From Ascaris suum (taxonomy: Eukaryota > Nematoda > Chromadorea > Rhabditida > Ascarididae), in NCBI GenBank assembly GCA_013433145.1, contig CM024178.1, positions 2,882,001 through 2,946,000 on the forward strand: DNA of 64,000 bases, read 5' to 3'. Below the pieces are notes generated by a model. It was not told the DNA's origin. It made no database searches and saw only the letters and a list, made by a program, of their open reading frames with translations. A program made the position numbers and the translations under genes. This document shows, in pieces, positions 37,587 to 64,000 of the stretch. The first letter of the stretch is position 1, and every line of letters begins with the position of its first letter.

Positions 37587-39688
37587 AAGTTTTTGGGGAT
37601 GGAAGGAGACTCCGATCGGCTTTTAGCTACCCTTTTAGAAGTCCTGTGCTGATGTCATTGATATCCTACGAGGTTGTCGGATTAACTAAAGGATTTGCAA
37701 AATTATTGCGTTTTTCTATAACAGATGGTCTATGTTTTGCTCTAAGCATGACAGGAGCTTGTCAAGCATTGGTCAGGGGCTTGACTATATGCTGCTAAAC
37801 CTTCTTTTCCTCTCATCCTCTTTTGATAAATGTTTCCTAAAGATGGGGAAGTTGACATCTTTATATGAAATTCGATGAGCTGAGATAAAATGAATGAAGC
37901 TAGCTCAAGCTTTCGAAAACATCCGCGGTACTTGTCAAGTGTCTCTGACTACATTTCTGCTAGGTGTTTTCGGCGTGGAAGCAATCTTTCGTCTGCCTAC
38001 TCATGAATGATCCTGGTCAGAGGGAAAGATGAATACTAGTCGAGGTTGCCCATGCTGAAGGGGCTTCATTTGAACGATTCTGTGGTGAATAATGTGTCCA
38101 GACCTGTGACTCTTGATCGATGCGTTGCAAGTCGATTCTTATTGGAGTATTGAAGGGTGCTTTGTATGTTAGAGATACTTTGGTTGAGAAGACACTTGAA
38201 TGGAATACAGTATGTCGGGAGGTAAATGCCAAGAATTCTAGGAAAAGTGCGAAGTATTATGTCCCTAACAGCGCAGTCATGCCTGGACATTTGCGCCTTA
38301 TTTGATCGGCATCCTCTTATTTGTTCAATTTGTGTCATTGAGCATGTAGATGAAAGGAGGCTATTTCTATGATTACCATAAAACTGATCCCTATTTTATT
38401 GTGATCATATTGAAGCGACGGTACACATAGGAGAGGCGTTGAGTAGATGCAAGAGTGCTGTGTTTTATCCCGGAAATGTATCTGAATACCCTTGATACTT
38501 GCATATTCCCAATTCCATAGTATGGTTAATTGATCTCTTAGCCAGTAGGTTGACAACCGTTTTGCAGTTTTGAAAGTGTCACTTGTCACTCAAAATTTGT
38601 TCTCATTTTGCTTGTCTCCCACATCGCGTTATTTACCTATCCTAATGAACGCTTTCCTTACATTTATATGCCTCTGTATTATAAGTATGATTTTTTTAAA
38701 TTATATGCTTGTATATACACTGTTATACTGAAACATTTGAATTTTGAATTTTATTTATTTGTTTTTTATTGCAATACTGATTGCATTATTTGTTTCTTCA
38801 TTGCAATCTTTCTATGAATAATAAACGCATAAAACAATATGCAATGATTTCGTTTTTCAACAAATATATGGGACACTCTTCATAATCGTCTTCAGTTTAT
38901 ATGAGGAAATTGTGTCTGTGCAAATAACACCAACCCCCATTAGCATAACATGCATCTCTCAAAAGGTGAATTGAAAAAATTAAAAGAAAAGAATGTATTT
39001 TCAAATTTTCGGCTATAAAGAGTAATGAGAACTGCCAAATCTTGGCTATGCTTATTTCTTTGATTTACTCTAATGGGATTTGATAGAATCCTTTAAGAGT
39101 CCTCAAGTGCGCTTTTGTTGATGAGTTTCGACCATCGGAAAGTCAATACTAAAGCCGAAAATAATTCGATCATCAGTGATATTCAATGCGTCAATCTCTA
39201 CTGAAAAACAGTTCGATTTAATAAACACTCGGTTTTAAATATTCGAAGCGAACTTTGAAGTGATCCGACGATTTTCATTGAGACGTATTCTCGATACTTT
39301 CGACATATTCCAACAATTTCTCTTTTTTTTTACCAAGTAAATTCTATAAAAAAAGTTTATTGAGCGATATTGCTATTTAGTATATACATTGGAAACACTT
39401 CCTGACTGTTCCGATAGGTAGATAATTTCATACAGACAGCGGATACTTACAGTTAGACGGCTGCTGAAGAGTACTGCAATTTCGTTTGTGAAATCTTTGT
39501 TGAATATTTAGTCATTCATCTTAATCAAAGATGAGTTCAGGTGATGAGCGATTAAAATCGAATAATTTTTCGACTTTGTTCTGAAAAACTAATTGAACTG
39601 AATCCACCCCTCGACAGCCATCTTAACATAGCAGAAATCAACGAATTTTTGATCAACTTCAAGCTGAACGATTTTGAAGATGAACATA
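37587..39688. other. Convergent 3' spacer between cyclin K and the K2P gene
   Basis: The two genes converge here. No AATAAA is seen close after the cyclin K stop (nearest ATAAAATGAA at about 37887); an AATAAACGCAT lies at 38819-38829. No supported gene is present. Confidence 0.5.
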
Positions 39689-54182
<14,494 letters not shown>

Positions 54183-54333
54183 CAAGTCAAGTCATATTGA
54201 AGTAATAATAACTCGTCGATCCGACAATTATCCTGGACGTAGATCAGTGCTGTAGAGAAACAAATAATTTGGGCTGTAATCACAAAATTTCGCTGTAGTA
54301 TTTTTCGTGGTTTACTAGGTGAAGCTAACAAGC
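54183..54333 (-). CDS. Splice-bounded exon with a membrane-like segment
   Basis: The exon is bounded by a TTCCTACAG acceptor and a consensus GTAAGT donor. It has two bases, 49 codons and two bases, with no stop. It begins LLASPSKPRKILQRN, passes through a hydrophobic stretch (FVITAQIICFSTALIYV, about residues 17-33), then DNCRIDELLLLQYDLT. Its entry phase fits an alternative donor (A|GTATTT at 61124) of the membrane-protein exon at 61238. Both could thus belong to one minus-strand gene with a 6.8-kb intron, but this join is inference. I do not recognise the protein. Confidence 0.45.
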
Positions 54334-54823
54334 CTGTAGGAATATGAAAATATTCCAAAAGAAACGGTATACCAACGATTTTATTTTTTGGCGAAAATTT
54401 ACTTAAAAAACGCATAAAGAATTCATTCTAAACAGGGAATAAATCTACAATAAGTAAATTCGAAATACAGAGATGAAATCTATCGACAAATATACAACAT
54501 ATAAATGAGAATATTGTAGATACGAAACTTTTCAAGAAAAAAGCACCGCAAAATTGATGGGAAGTAATAACAAGAGAGTTATGAAAAGATATGAATAAAT
54601 GTTTTAATAAGTGAATTTTAAAAAATAGAGAAATTAGACAATAACAACGAATGCACCAAATTCTCATTGTTTGCAACACCGAGGCCGCTGTTTGTAATGT
54701 ATAGCGCTTAAATTAACGATCACACATTGATTGTGACACAATCGTCTTATAGAAAATGAACTCTGAAATAAAGACATCTCGCAAATGGTTATGCAGCCAT
54801 CGGAGAGATGTGATGGTCACACT

Positions 54824-54871
54824 GCATCCGGATCCACGGCTTTATGTGCATCCTGATCCACGGCTTTACGT
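54824..54871. repeat. 24-bp tandem duplication
   Basis: Two adjacent copies (GCATCCGGATCCACGGCTTT and GCATCCTGATCCACGGCTTT, each followed by a TG/CG-variant ATGT or ACGT) differ at only two or three positions. Confidence 0.9.
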
Positions 54872-56105
54872 GAGCAGGTGAATAGGCACGTCAGCATGTG
54901 AGCTTTATCACTTACGCAATCACTTTCTATCTCTATCCTGTGACGCATATCTATGTTTGTGCAGCGCTTAAAACGATCGTATGTTGAGTGAAGAGGAAAG
55001 CTTGAAGAAACGAAAATGATAGGGAGCGAAGGAACATGTTTCGTTCATCTTTTGGCCACCTTTGACAATTATTTAAGACGGCATATTGCTATTGCGAAAT
55101 TGTGTTGTGAATCGAAATAATTCAGGTAAAAACCGTATAAATGAAACACATCTCAACTGTTTATCGTTTGTCATCAAAGGTTTTATTTGTATCATTAGAG
55201 ACTCTCTCGCTGATCTCTTTGAGAATTTTGCTTCAGTTTTATTCATGCCATTGTTCGCCGTAATTTTCTTCTCGAAAAAAAAAATCTCCGAGACTTTACG
55301 TACTTTTTTAAAACTTTAAAAATTTTTTGAGTAGTAATAATTATATTCGATTGTGAATATTAGTTTCCTCGAAGAGAAATTTATTATCAACTAAAATGCA
55401 GTTATTAAATTTTTCATGCATATAGCACAAAAACCGAAACGCACCCCTTATAACGCTTAATTGTTCAGTAATTGGCAAACGTGCTATACTCTACACTAAT
55501 TGAGCGAATTGAATTGTGCCAGAAGTGATATTTTGTTATATGCTCATTATGAATGTTACGTAGTTGTAAAAATGAGTTTTAAATCAGAAATCAGTACAGC
55601 ATAACTTTGAAAAATTATTCTAATTTACAAAAAATGTACTTTATCATTATTAATTATTTATGCAACTTATCGGCTCTAAATATCACCAAAATCTGCCATA
55701 TTCCCCTCCTACGCCGTTGATTGCTTATGGTGTATATTTTATTATATGACATTATCTTATCGCACCGTCATGATGCACTTGAACGAATGTGTGACTAAAA
55801 TCAGACGTCTTCAAGCCGATCCTCTTATCCACTATAAAAAATTTCCCAGAATACTGTAAAACGTAAATCCTCTGAAGGATTTTACTGAGTGCTAAAAAAA
55901 GCTCTTGAATCGACGTTATAGGTGTAGAATTGTCGCCATTTAAAGAAATGAAAGTGGTTTGTTGCGTATGTGCTTAATGACGAAAAATGCGATTATACAT
56001 GGTGCATAATTATTTGCGTATCATATCTCTCTTTTAAACCCTCTCTTCTCATACTACTCTCCATTTTTCGAAACGGACGGATATTCAATGAATAAATCCT
56101 TGCAG

Positions 56106-56199
56106 CATGAACTTACTAACATTTTTCCGGATCACTGTGTCAACCAAATATGTAATAAACTCAGTACGCATCAGTTAAAGGAAGCGGCTAATATTCTAG
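56106..56199 (+). CDS. Exon encoding a CUE/UBA-like helical module
   Basis: The exon lies between a CCTTGCAG acceptor and a CTAG|GTAGGC donor, 31 codons plus one base. It encodes HELTNIFPDHCVNQICNKL followed by STHQLKEAANIL. The FPD motif after a short hydrophobic helix, and the spacing to a second helix with EA..IL, resemble CUE domains (M/L-FP near helix 1, L-L near helix 3), which bind ubiquitin. Only about 31 residues are visible and no other exon of the gene could be assigned, so the domain call is tentative. It is the only plausible plus-strand exon between 38 and 64 kb. Confidence 0.38.
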
Positions 56200-58622
56200 G
56201 TAGGCGGGGAGAGGGGGCTATATTAGGGAGATCCCTTATAGTATTTGTCGCCTTGCAAAAATGGATGGAGATTCAATTAAAGAATAGGCTTACAGAAACA
56301 GACTTATGAAAGGAAAAACATAAAGAGTAAAGTGCGATAAACGTTAAGAAATTATACTTTATGGAAGCACACAGTCGTCGAAATAATTGACAATTAGACG
56401 CAAATAAAAAAAACATAAATGTTTGCTTCTTTCTTTTTTTTGTTTTTTCCTTCGTTACAAATAAGTATGTTCCCTCAATATGTGATAAGAATGCAACAGT
56501 ATAGATATGTACTATTATAAGCACTGTTCACGTTAGCGGAAATTTGTCTTATCGATTCAATTGTCTTATTACTGTTGTATTGTTCCAACGAATTGGTGGC
56601 AGACGAGGAACTTCGGCATGTTTCATAGTTGGAACTCTCCGGGTTCTTTCATAGACTTCCGATGCATTTATCAAATTTTCTGACTGCTTCTAACTTACTG
56701 AATTTAATTGAACAATGACTGCGTTCTAGAGGCATATCTTATACATGGAGAGCAAACTGCAGATTGATCATCTCGTTGAATTTTTTTGGTTAAAATAAGC
56801 TTAACCTTTCATTGTGGATAACTATGCATAGAAGAAGAGCGTTGGCTCGAGGCTCATGACAGCCGGAGAGCTGAAGAACAATCGTCATAATCGAGCGTGT
56901 TCTATTATCGATTTCTTTACAGGTAGCAATTATGCTGCAGACATCTACTAACTTCTTGTCCTCTTAGCTAGTTCACTCTTCTCGATAATTCATAAATCGT
57001 CTAAGATATAAATACCTGCAAAGTGATGTTCACCTTTCTAAGAGAATCTCAATGAGCACAACTGCCCTTTTATTAGGATTGCCAAGCATTACTAAAAATA
57101 CAACATTCCATCATCTTTCCACCATAGTGAAATGAATTATCTCCATATCTAGCAAGTTCATCAATCGCTTTGAAGACCATCATCGATCCACTCCATTTGT
57201 ACTATTATTGCCCTATATATTTTCAAGTACGAAGTAAGTTCACTTTTTTGAATCACTCCTCCAATGCGTATAAAATTTCGTTATAATATATAAATATCGG
57301 GAAATGTAAAATCCAAAACACTTCATCTAAAGGGTTGATTCCTCACTGATGCATAAACCAACAATATATTTGTTGGTCGCATTTACACAATATAATAGTA
57401 ATGTTTGCTTGAAACTTCTCTTATTATGGCTTTGAAGATGATATTACTAGTCAAAAACGAACAAAGTGTAAGGGAGATCTGCAAATGCAGATCAACAGAC
57501 TTCCCACAGATGGAGGAGGGGGGAAACGGCGACCGCTTGACCGATCAAATCGTATACCAATGCTTTCATGATCTCAGCACAGAAAAACTCCCTATAAATG
57601 ACTTGAGGTAGATTAGAGGTGTATAAAAGGGGAGGTGTTGCTGTCGCGATTCAATCGTGGTAATTTGCAGAGGTGCGCCTGATAGCCTCGAGACTATCAA
57701 ACCAACCACCCTTACAAAAGAACATTTTCGCCAACATACTCTTGCTTCTCCCTCTTCGCTCTTTCTTTCAGCAGTTGTTCCCTATCATGCAACCTGAGTA
57801 ATCAACAATAAAAACAGCGCTTTCACAGTCATTATTGCTATCTGGGCTATTTATTGCTGCTTAATTCCCGCAGGTTGCGAACGATTTTTTGTTGGCTTCA
57901 GACTATAGAAAATCAACGTTGATGACGTGGTACAATTTGCGGCTGTCATCAGAACTATTCCTCACATTACTATATCGCTATAGCTTCCATCTCATCAATC
58001 ACCTTCTATGCCATCTAAGAATCAACAAGGTGGAATATGTTTTACCACTACTGTAATCAAAAGTTGACATCGGCGTCGAAATGAGCTTTTCAATACGATT
58101 ATGGCTTAGTCTCAAGAGTGCATCTCTACAATTCTCAGCAGCACGTTTCCTCGCACATCAGCTCTGTTCCACTGTTGCGTTAATCGCAGTCGACCGGGCT
58201 CTCACTGAATAATCAAAAGCTTCTTGTTCTCATTCATCTTTAGAGGGCTTTCCTGAGGGATATCGAATAAATAGAGCATATAACGTTATACCTCATTCTT
58301 AGTGTGAGATTAGTCTCGCCGATGGCAGCGTTTTCAAAGCGCTTCACGCTTTTTGAACACTTCATTCAGCTTCCTCTTCGAAATGCCACAATGCATTACG
58401 ATAACGTCGGCCAGAGTGCTGAAAAACTTAACCTTGTGAGCAAACTATCGAATCGCTCCTCAACCGTAACGCACTGATTCCTTTCATATGAACGGGGCTT
58501 ACGTTAAAACCGTATTAATAGAACATTGAAACTGATATAAAGATGCGGAATGAAGGCACATAGAATCATCATTATGAGAAATAAAGACTTTGGATTTGAG
58601 ATCTGAGTATATTTTGACACCC

Positions 58623-58623
<1 letters not shown>

Positions 58624-58654
<31 letters not shown>
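58624..58654. repeat. Poly-C run, about 31 bp
   Basis: A homopolymer C tract on the plus strand, preceded by CACCCTCC. On the complementary strand it is a G run capable of quadruplex formation. Confidence 0.95.
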
Positions 58655-59275
58655 ACCTCCTTACCCCAATCTCATTGTCACTTATCCACAAAGAACAAAA
58701 CCCACTGATAAAATAAACCTTTCATATCAGTTCAATTATTTCGAATGGAATTTGGCACATGAGATCCTCATATGATTTGGAATATTTTTTAGGATTGGCA
58801 AGTGAGAAAATTATAATATTTATGGTTGATCGTAAGAAGCTAGCGTGACTGCTTTGTGAAATTGTTTGTAGGGCAAATGAGTGGGAGAGAATCTTAAAGA
58901 AACCGCAGCGACACACACTTTTCAAATTCCACTTTTTGGATCAATCATCTTTATAAGTTAACAACAAATAATAAAATATGCGCATTAGAGTACCCATACA
59001 TTCGCCGAATTGCAACGTTAACTTGAATTTTCTGCAAACGATTCGATTTCTTCATTGGATTGGTTGTTCTAAAATCTAAACTGAAAAGCTGCAAAATACG
59101 TTTTTTAGAGCTAAATTTTTAGGTTCTGGAAAGTTCTTTTCGAAATTAATGTGGTAGCTATGAACTTACTGCAAAGAGGCGAACTCATATTGTGAAAGAA
59201 TTTCTGTGTATCTTTTTGCTTTCTCTAGCCAATGCTAGTTAACTTTGTCTGTCGTAAAGTCATATAGAACGAATA

Positions 59276-59600
59276 TTTTATTTATTTATTCATTTCAATC
59301 AAGAGAGCATTCATTACGAATAAATGTCTCTTCATGATCCACTTGACTCCAGCGGTCTCCAGGTCGGCCTATACTTTTTGCAGGTCGAGTGAAAGTTATG
59401 GCTTACGCTCGTCTCCTGCCCGTCAGATGGTGATGAGCCGATTCACCGTCGTTTCTCTCATGATATCGGGGACTTATTCCCCCGCCCGTGTCCAGATGAG
59501 GGTATGGGCGGGGCGGCTCTGTTAAGCGGAGCAAACAAGCCTGGTCGGAGCTTCACAACCGACGGCGCAGTAGATAGACAATACAAAACGATGAATCAGA
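59276..59600 (-). mobile_element. Retroposon-like 3' end with (AATA)n tail
   Basis: Read on the minus strand, a GC-rich body (about 59600-59340; includes GCCGCCCCGCCCATACCCTC and ACCTGGAGACCGCTGGAGTC) passes into GAAGAGACATTTATTCGTAA and GAATGCTCTC, and ends in GAAATGAATAAATAAATAAA. The simple-repeat tail and abrupt GC change fit a truncated non-LTR element or SINE. The 3' core recurs at 26697-26729. The head end is not defined. Confidence 0.5.
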
Positions 59601-60110
59601 ACGGATATGTACTGTCATAAAACAAACGAACAGACGTGCATGCATCCGCACAGAATGCGTTCTTTGCAGAAGCAGATAAAAGCGAGACATGTGAAAGTAG
59701 AGTTTTGCCCATTTGTTTCGGCAACCACTCTATCCTGTACTATTCTACTATTTTAGATCAATTTATTACTTTCTCTCCGCTTATATATTTTTCCTCTTCT
59801 TCGATCATTTTTCTTTTCCCTTTTCTAATATTTGTTCGCGTTCTTCTTAAACCGAATCTTCCAGAACTTTATGGCTCACCTATCTATCAGAATAAGGTCA
59901 CCAACAGCAAAAACATTATACTTCTTAACACAATTACGATATTCATCTCAAAGATCAAAATGCAAAGAAAGGAATTTTCGAGGAGAGTGAGCAAAAGCTC
60001 ATCATCTAGCAACCATTATAATCACCATCAAAGATGTTATGGAGAATTAACTGTGAAAATCTCTCTTGCTTTATTCTATATTGGATATAAGTAGACATAT
60101 AAGAGATGTA

Positions 60111-60154
60111 TGAGAATGCAAGAATTTATTAATGAGAATGCAAGAATTTATTAA
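60111..60154. repeat. Exact 22-bp tandem duplication
   Basis: TGAGAATGCAAGAATTTATT plus AA occurs twice in immediate succession (60111-60132 and 60133-60154) with no mismatch. Confidence 0.95.
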
Positions 60155-61037
60155 GGATATAAGACTGATGATCCTTTAAACTCGCCAGCATTACATGTGG
60201 GACTATAATCGTTGTTATGCAGCACTCTAGGCAACCTTTAGAACAGTTGTCGAGAAATTCTACAGCATAACGTGACGCATTTCACTTTTCCAGCTCAAAT
60301 TTTATTGTCTTCTGAATTTTCTTTGAAATTTGCAACTTTCTTTTTGCTTGCTATATCATTCACTCAAATCCATAGAATAAAAATGACATCAATGAATATG
60401 AGCAGCTCTTAATGCTCTCCACATAGACTCCCTCTCCCCTTACTCTATAGTGCCCTCTCCTTACCCCCCCCCCCCCCCTTCTTTCCGCGGCACTCCTTGC
60501 TTGAATGAGAACGCAAAGCTAGGTAACTGGTTGAGTAATCAGATGAGAGAGGTTTTTTGCTGTCAACGTAATGAGTATGCGACAATCGTTCCCATTAAAA
60601 TGGTGTTCAATAGCATGATGAATAATGGCTAGAAATGTTTTTAATCTGGTAGGTAAACCAAATATCTTAAGCAAAAAATGATGGTATCAGATTTTCTTGA
60701 TACGATTCTTTTTTTGCTGTATCATTAAGACTTTCATTTAGCTATGTTGTTCATTCAACTAATGGCAAATATCTCGAATAAGCATTCAGATGGAATAGTT
60801 TCAGCAATATCGAATTTTATTATCGTTGATCTTAGAATTAACAAAGAAATCATTACCAAAAAAAAAAGAGAAATATTTATTAATTGCAGTGATCTCTCCT
60901 GATATGATTGAATTATAGTTTAAATAATAGCATGTAAAAATATTCTCATTTATAATAAAAGATATAAAAGTTATAATAGTCAAAAGTTCGTAAAATATTA
61001 CTCAAACTAAAATATGCAATATTATCAATGAAAAGAA

Positions 61038-61883
61038 TTAAAAAGAACTGACACAACTAAATTGTCTATCAAACCAATGCATAAGGAGAGCAAAAAGGTT
61101 AAAGAAAACGAATACGCAAATACTATAGGATATGAACATATTATTTGGCGCTGAGAACATTGCCCATATTAGAGTCATAAGTATAACGATTGTCCATTTA
61201 GCAACTTCTTTTAGCGATAGATACCAGAAGTAATGATCCTAAAATTAAGAGTTACTTAAAAGTTAATTCATATAGAAAAGTATCTCTACAATTTCTTCTT
61301 TTTATTTATTAATTTAATTCTATTTCATGGATTATTTCATTTCATTTATCGATATCAACATTTTTAAATACTATCATTGGGAATTTTTTGTAGTTTATTA
61401 TTATGGATTGAAGCTTCATCGTTGATCTTTTCGAGCCTTGTCCCACCTAATATTTCAAATCATATTTTTGATGAGACTTCATTTAAATATATTTGTAGAA
61501 AATTTGCATATAAAAATTTCAAAAATGCGTTTAAAAAAATGAACGACGCATTGATTATCGTTAATGATATGAAATTACTCCTATGTTCACGCATATTTGA
61601 ATAAACTTTATCCAATTGATGCAATCAAATTCTCTCTTCAAAAATCATAAAATTCATTGATTTACAAAAAAAAAAATCGATAAAAACTTACAATATTTCC
61701 GCTTCTTTTATATCTTCGCATACGACATTCTCGATTCTTTAGAGGTGTTTTAACGCGTTCATGAAGAGATATTAACGCATCCTTCGCACCTTGCCAACTT
61801 CCTTCTCCTTCCAGTCGATACGCATATGGTGCATTAGCACCGACAAAGAGACGAAATGCAAACCAAGGATCGCTTAACGTGTA
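61038..61883 (-). CDS. Two exons of an unidentified membrane protein
   Basis: Exon A (61883-61692) follows an ATTATAG acceptor, reads 64 codons in phase 0 and ends at a consensus GTAAGT donor. It includes SDPWFAFRLFVGANAPYAYR and WQGAKDALISLHERVKTP, then a basic run (RECRMRRYKR). Exon B starts at 61238 in phase 0 after TTTTAG with DHYFWYLSLKEVAKW, then a strong hydrophobic helix TIVILMTLIWAMF. It can read on through a second hydrophobic stretch (ICVFVFFNLFALLMHWF) to a TAA at 61040-61038, or splice at 61124 (phase 1) toward the exon at 54333. The basic run before the first helix suggests a cytoplasmic face before TM entry. Upstream exons, toward 64 kb, were not found. I do not recognise the family. 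Confidence 0.55.
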
Positions 61884-64000
61884 CTATAATATGGTTTAGT
61901 GAATTTTTATCAAATAGCTAATCATAAATAGTATGTAACCTCATTGTCACTCTACAAATCGGTGTGAAATATGTGAAGCAAAAAGTTATGTGACGTCTTG
62001 CTTAATAGATAATGGAAAATAGTAGAACGTAAATTTTCAATGGATTGTTGAATGTTTCTATAGAGATCACCTCTCGTTTGCAGAATTTACCTATGCAATT
62101 ATCATCGACGAAACTATTCAACTCGCAAAGTAAACGTTTCTGATCATTCACTATCCAATATATTTGTTCTTAAATGAATATTGTTCAAAATTAATATTTC
62201 TTAACAATCATAGATTATTTGCATATATGTTTAATTGCGATAATAAAATATTATTTGCATATATGTTTAATTGCGATAATAAAATATTATTTGCATATAT
62301 GTTTAATTGCGATAATAAAATATCTCAACAATGAACCTTCCAAATATGTGGTTTACATCCAACGAGAGCAGCTATTTCGTCCATATATTTCATATAGTCC
62401 ACTCGAAGTACATTCCTTGGACTCTTGTAATATCTGCAATAGAAAGTTTATATTTCAATGCAAAGCTATAGTATATTTGTAAATTTTGTAATGAAAGTAC
62501 AGCAATACAATTACCACACTTTCAATTTATAGTATATCTTCTTTTATTCTATAGATTTTGTTAGCTGTTTCAGGTCTCTAGCTCAGAAAATATTTGAAGG
62601 TTAATGCGGACAAAAGTGTTTCTGCAGTTATGACTCAATTTTTGAGCCTATTCGTCAAGAAAAAAGCACACATATTTGCTATTTTTGTTGAATTGTGGTA
62701 GTGAATTAGAAACGAGCATCTTCATGCAACGCTATGAATAATCGTAATTCTTCAAAGAAGACAGCAGAGGCGGCTTTACTCTTAGCAATTGGTAGTTTGT
62801 TTCCGATAGCTCATTTCACCGTATATCATTTGCTCCTTGAAGTAAGACAGCGGACAGACAGTAGTGAAATATTATGAATTTTCGGAATACACTTTTGAAA
62901 TGAGTTAGGTTTTCCTTGCTAGGTAGCAAGTCCCACTCTCGACGCAGCGCATATAACTTTAATTGAATAATCAAAGTTATCGATGATGTTATTCATAGAA
63001 TCTATTTTGTGGTTTTATAGCACAGGTTAATCGGCATTACGATAGTCGGGTTATGAGGCATTGCATGGTGGCTTATTTGCACAATAAGCCAACTCACCTT
63101 TGAACGGAGAGGGAAAGGGAGGAAAAGAAGATAGTGAGATTGAGAGGAGGGAATGGATCCTCATTCCAGATTAGTTAATATGGTATGTCTCCGTTCTCCG
63201 GTGAAAACTGACTGAGAAGCCATAAAATGGCGGTTAATTTCTGGAATTAGAACGCTGAAATTGCAGCGGAAGGAACAGGGAGCTTCGGAAAATAGAGGCT
63301 TCCTTCACACAAAAGTTAAAAAATTAGAGACTTCATATTATATGCTTACAAGTTATGATAGCATTACGCATCAACAGGCGCAAATCAACCGACGAAAAAA
63401 AATCACATTTAAGTCCTCAAAATACTGCATTCACAGTCGTACTTTAGACCTCTTATTAAATAGGAGACTGCTTCTAAGATTATATAAGCAAAAACCCTCC
63501 AAATGAAAATATTGAAAAAATATTTCGCGAGAAAATTGCTTAGAAATTTGTGTCAGTTCAGAAAAGTGAGAATTTTCAACTGAAGTGGGAAAGTTTTCAT
63601 TTATAAATGTTTCTTTCCATTACAAAGCCTAACATTATGCCAACAGATATTATAATATTCCCATGTAATTAGTCACTGAAGCAGACGACAAAAATGCAAG
63701 TAACGAAATCTCTAAATGTCTCATACTGCAATATAGGATGAGCGAATGAGAAACGATGAATGATGTAAGCAGAATAAATCAACAATTTATTGATATGGAA
63801 GTGAGCTTATTTGACAGACACCTGCCAGGTACATGAATTTGAATAATATGCTTATGGAATTCGTCACAGGAGGATTCATTTCAGGAAACAATAGTCGAAA
63901 ACTTCTCACAAGATATGATTTCTCTTATGCTGAATGTTTAGGCCTCAAATGCAATTCGATTCATTTAGCTGAACATTTTCTTCGAAAAACATATTTCTTC
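61884..64000. other. AT-rich DNA at the right edge
   Basis: This should contain earlier exons of the membrane-protein gene if that gene starts in the window. None is convincing. A short open stretch at about 62.7 kb (minus, including SKAASAVFFEELRLFIALHE) has weak splice sites. Confidence 0.4.
62214..62323. repeat. 36-bp tandem repeat, three copies
   Basis: The unit ATTATTTGCATATATGTTTA plus ATTGCGATAATAAAAT repeats with exact period 36. Because 36 is a multiple of three, the plus strand shows an artefactual 12-residue protein repeat. Confidence 0.93.

Larger units (their letters stand above)
56200..61037. other. Mostly non-coding, repeats and C-tracts
   Basis: I see no supported gene. The stretch contains poly-C runs (58624-58654 and 60464-60478), a retroposon-like element (59276-59600) and a 22-bp exact duplication. 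The region 57.6-58.5 kb is more balanced in base composition but has only broken frames on both strands. Confidence 0.4.

Noticed and set aside
59636..60094. 152-aa plus-strand frame
   Set aside because: Low-complexity, Ser/Phe/Ile-rich content with no domain, splice or conservation signal; length is plausible by chance in 64 kb.
62219..62482. Plus-strand protein with 12-residue repeats
   Set aside because: The repeats arise from a 36-bp non-coding tandem repeat whose period is a multiple of three.

Overview
This is a eukaryotic window, almost certainly from a nematode. The sequence is AT-rich. Real coding sequence occurs as short exons (30-266 bp) ending mostly in TTTCAG/TTGCAG acceptors and separated by introns of 0.3-2.7 kb, so nearly all long single-frame ORFs are noise. 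Multi-kb introns, an orthologue of the THIK branch of K2P potassium channels and (AAATA)n-tailed repeats would fit a strongylid/clade V parasite such as a hookworm, but that placement is inference. No operon-like bacterial structure, CRISPR array, rRNA or convincing tRNA is visible.

Layout. At the left edge (196-400, minus) is the first exon of a DCAF5-like WD40 gene that runs off the window. From 0.4 to 21.9 kb the DNA is mostly non-coding. It holds isolated minus-strand exon candidates (2.8-4.8, 11.0-11.2 and 14.1-14.3 kb), one of them frameshifted, a possible mariner transposase scrap, small tandem repeats and a cluster of CRE-like TGACGTCA sites near 16.5-16.7 kb.

From 21.9 to 37.6 kb two plus-strand housekeeping genes can be assembled exon by exon with consistent splice phase: MCTS1 (six exons, 183 aa, translation re-initiation/recycling factor) and cyclin K (eight exons, about 260 aa, CDK12/13 partner). 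About 2.5 kb of repeat-rich DNA separates them.

From 49.3 down to 39.7 kb on the minus strand lies a complete or near-complete two-pore-domain potassium channel of the THIK (KCNK12/KCNK13) type. It has eight exons, four membrane segments, two TIGFG selectivity filters and a conserved C-terminal tail exon. From 54 to 62 kb there are minus-strand exons of an unidentified membrane protein and, on the plus strand, one exon resembling a CUE/UBA helical module.

Five long (AT)n arrays (68-254 bp), several poly-C/poly-G runs, short tandem duplications and two or three retroposon-like 3' ends account for much of the remaining structure. The genes do not form a pathway. No new multi-gene system is evident. 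The most informative results are the reconstructed spliced genes and a set of splice-bounded exons whose parent genes I cannot name.
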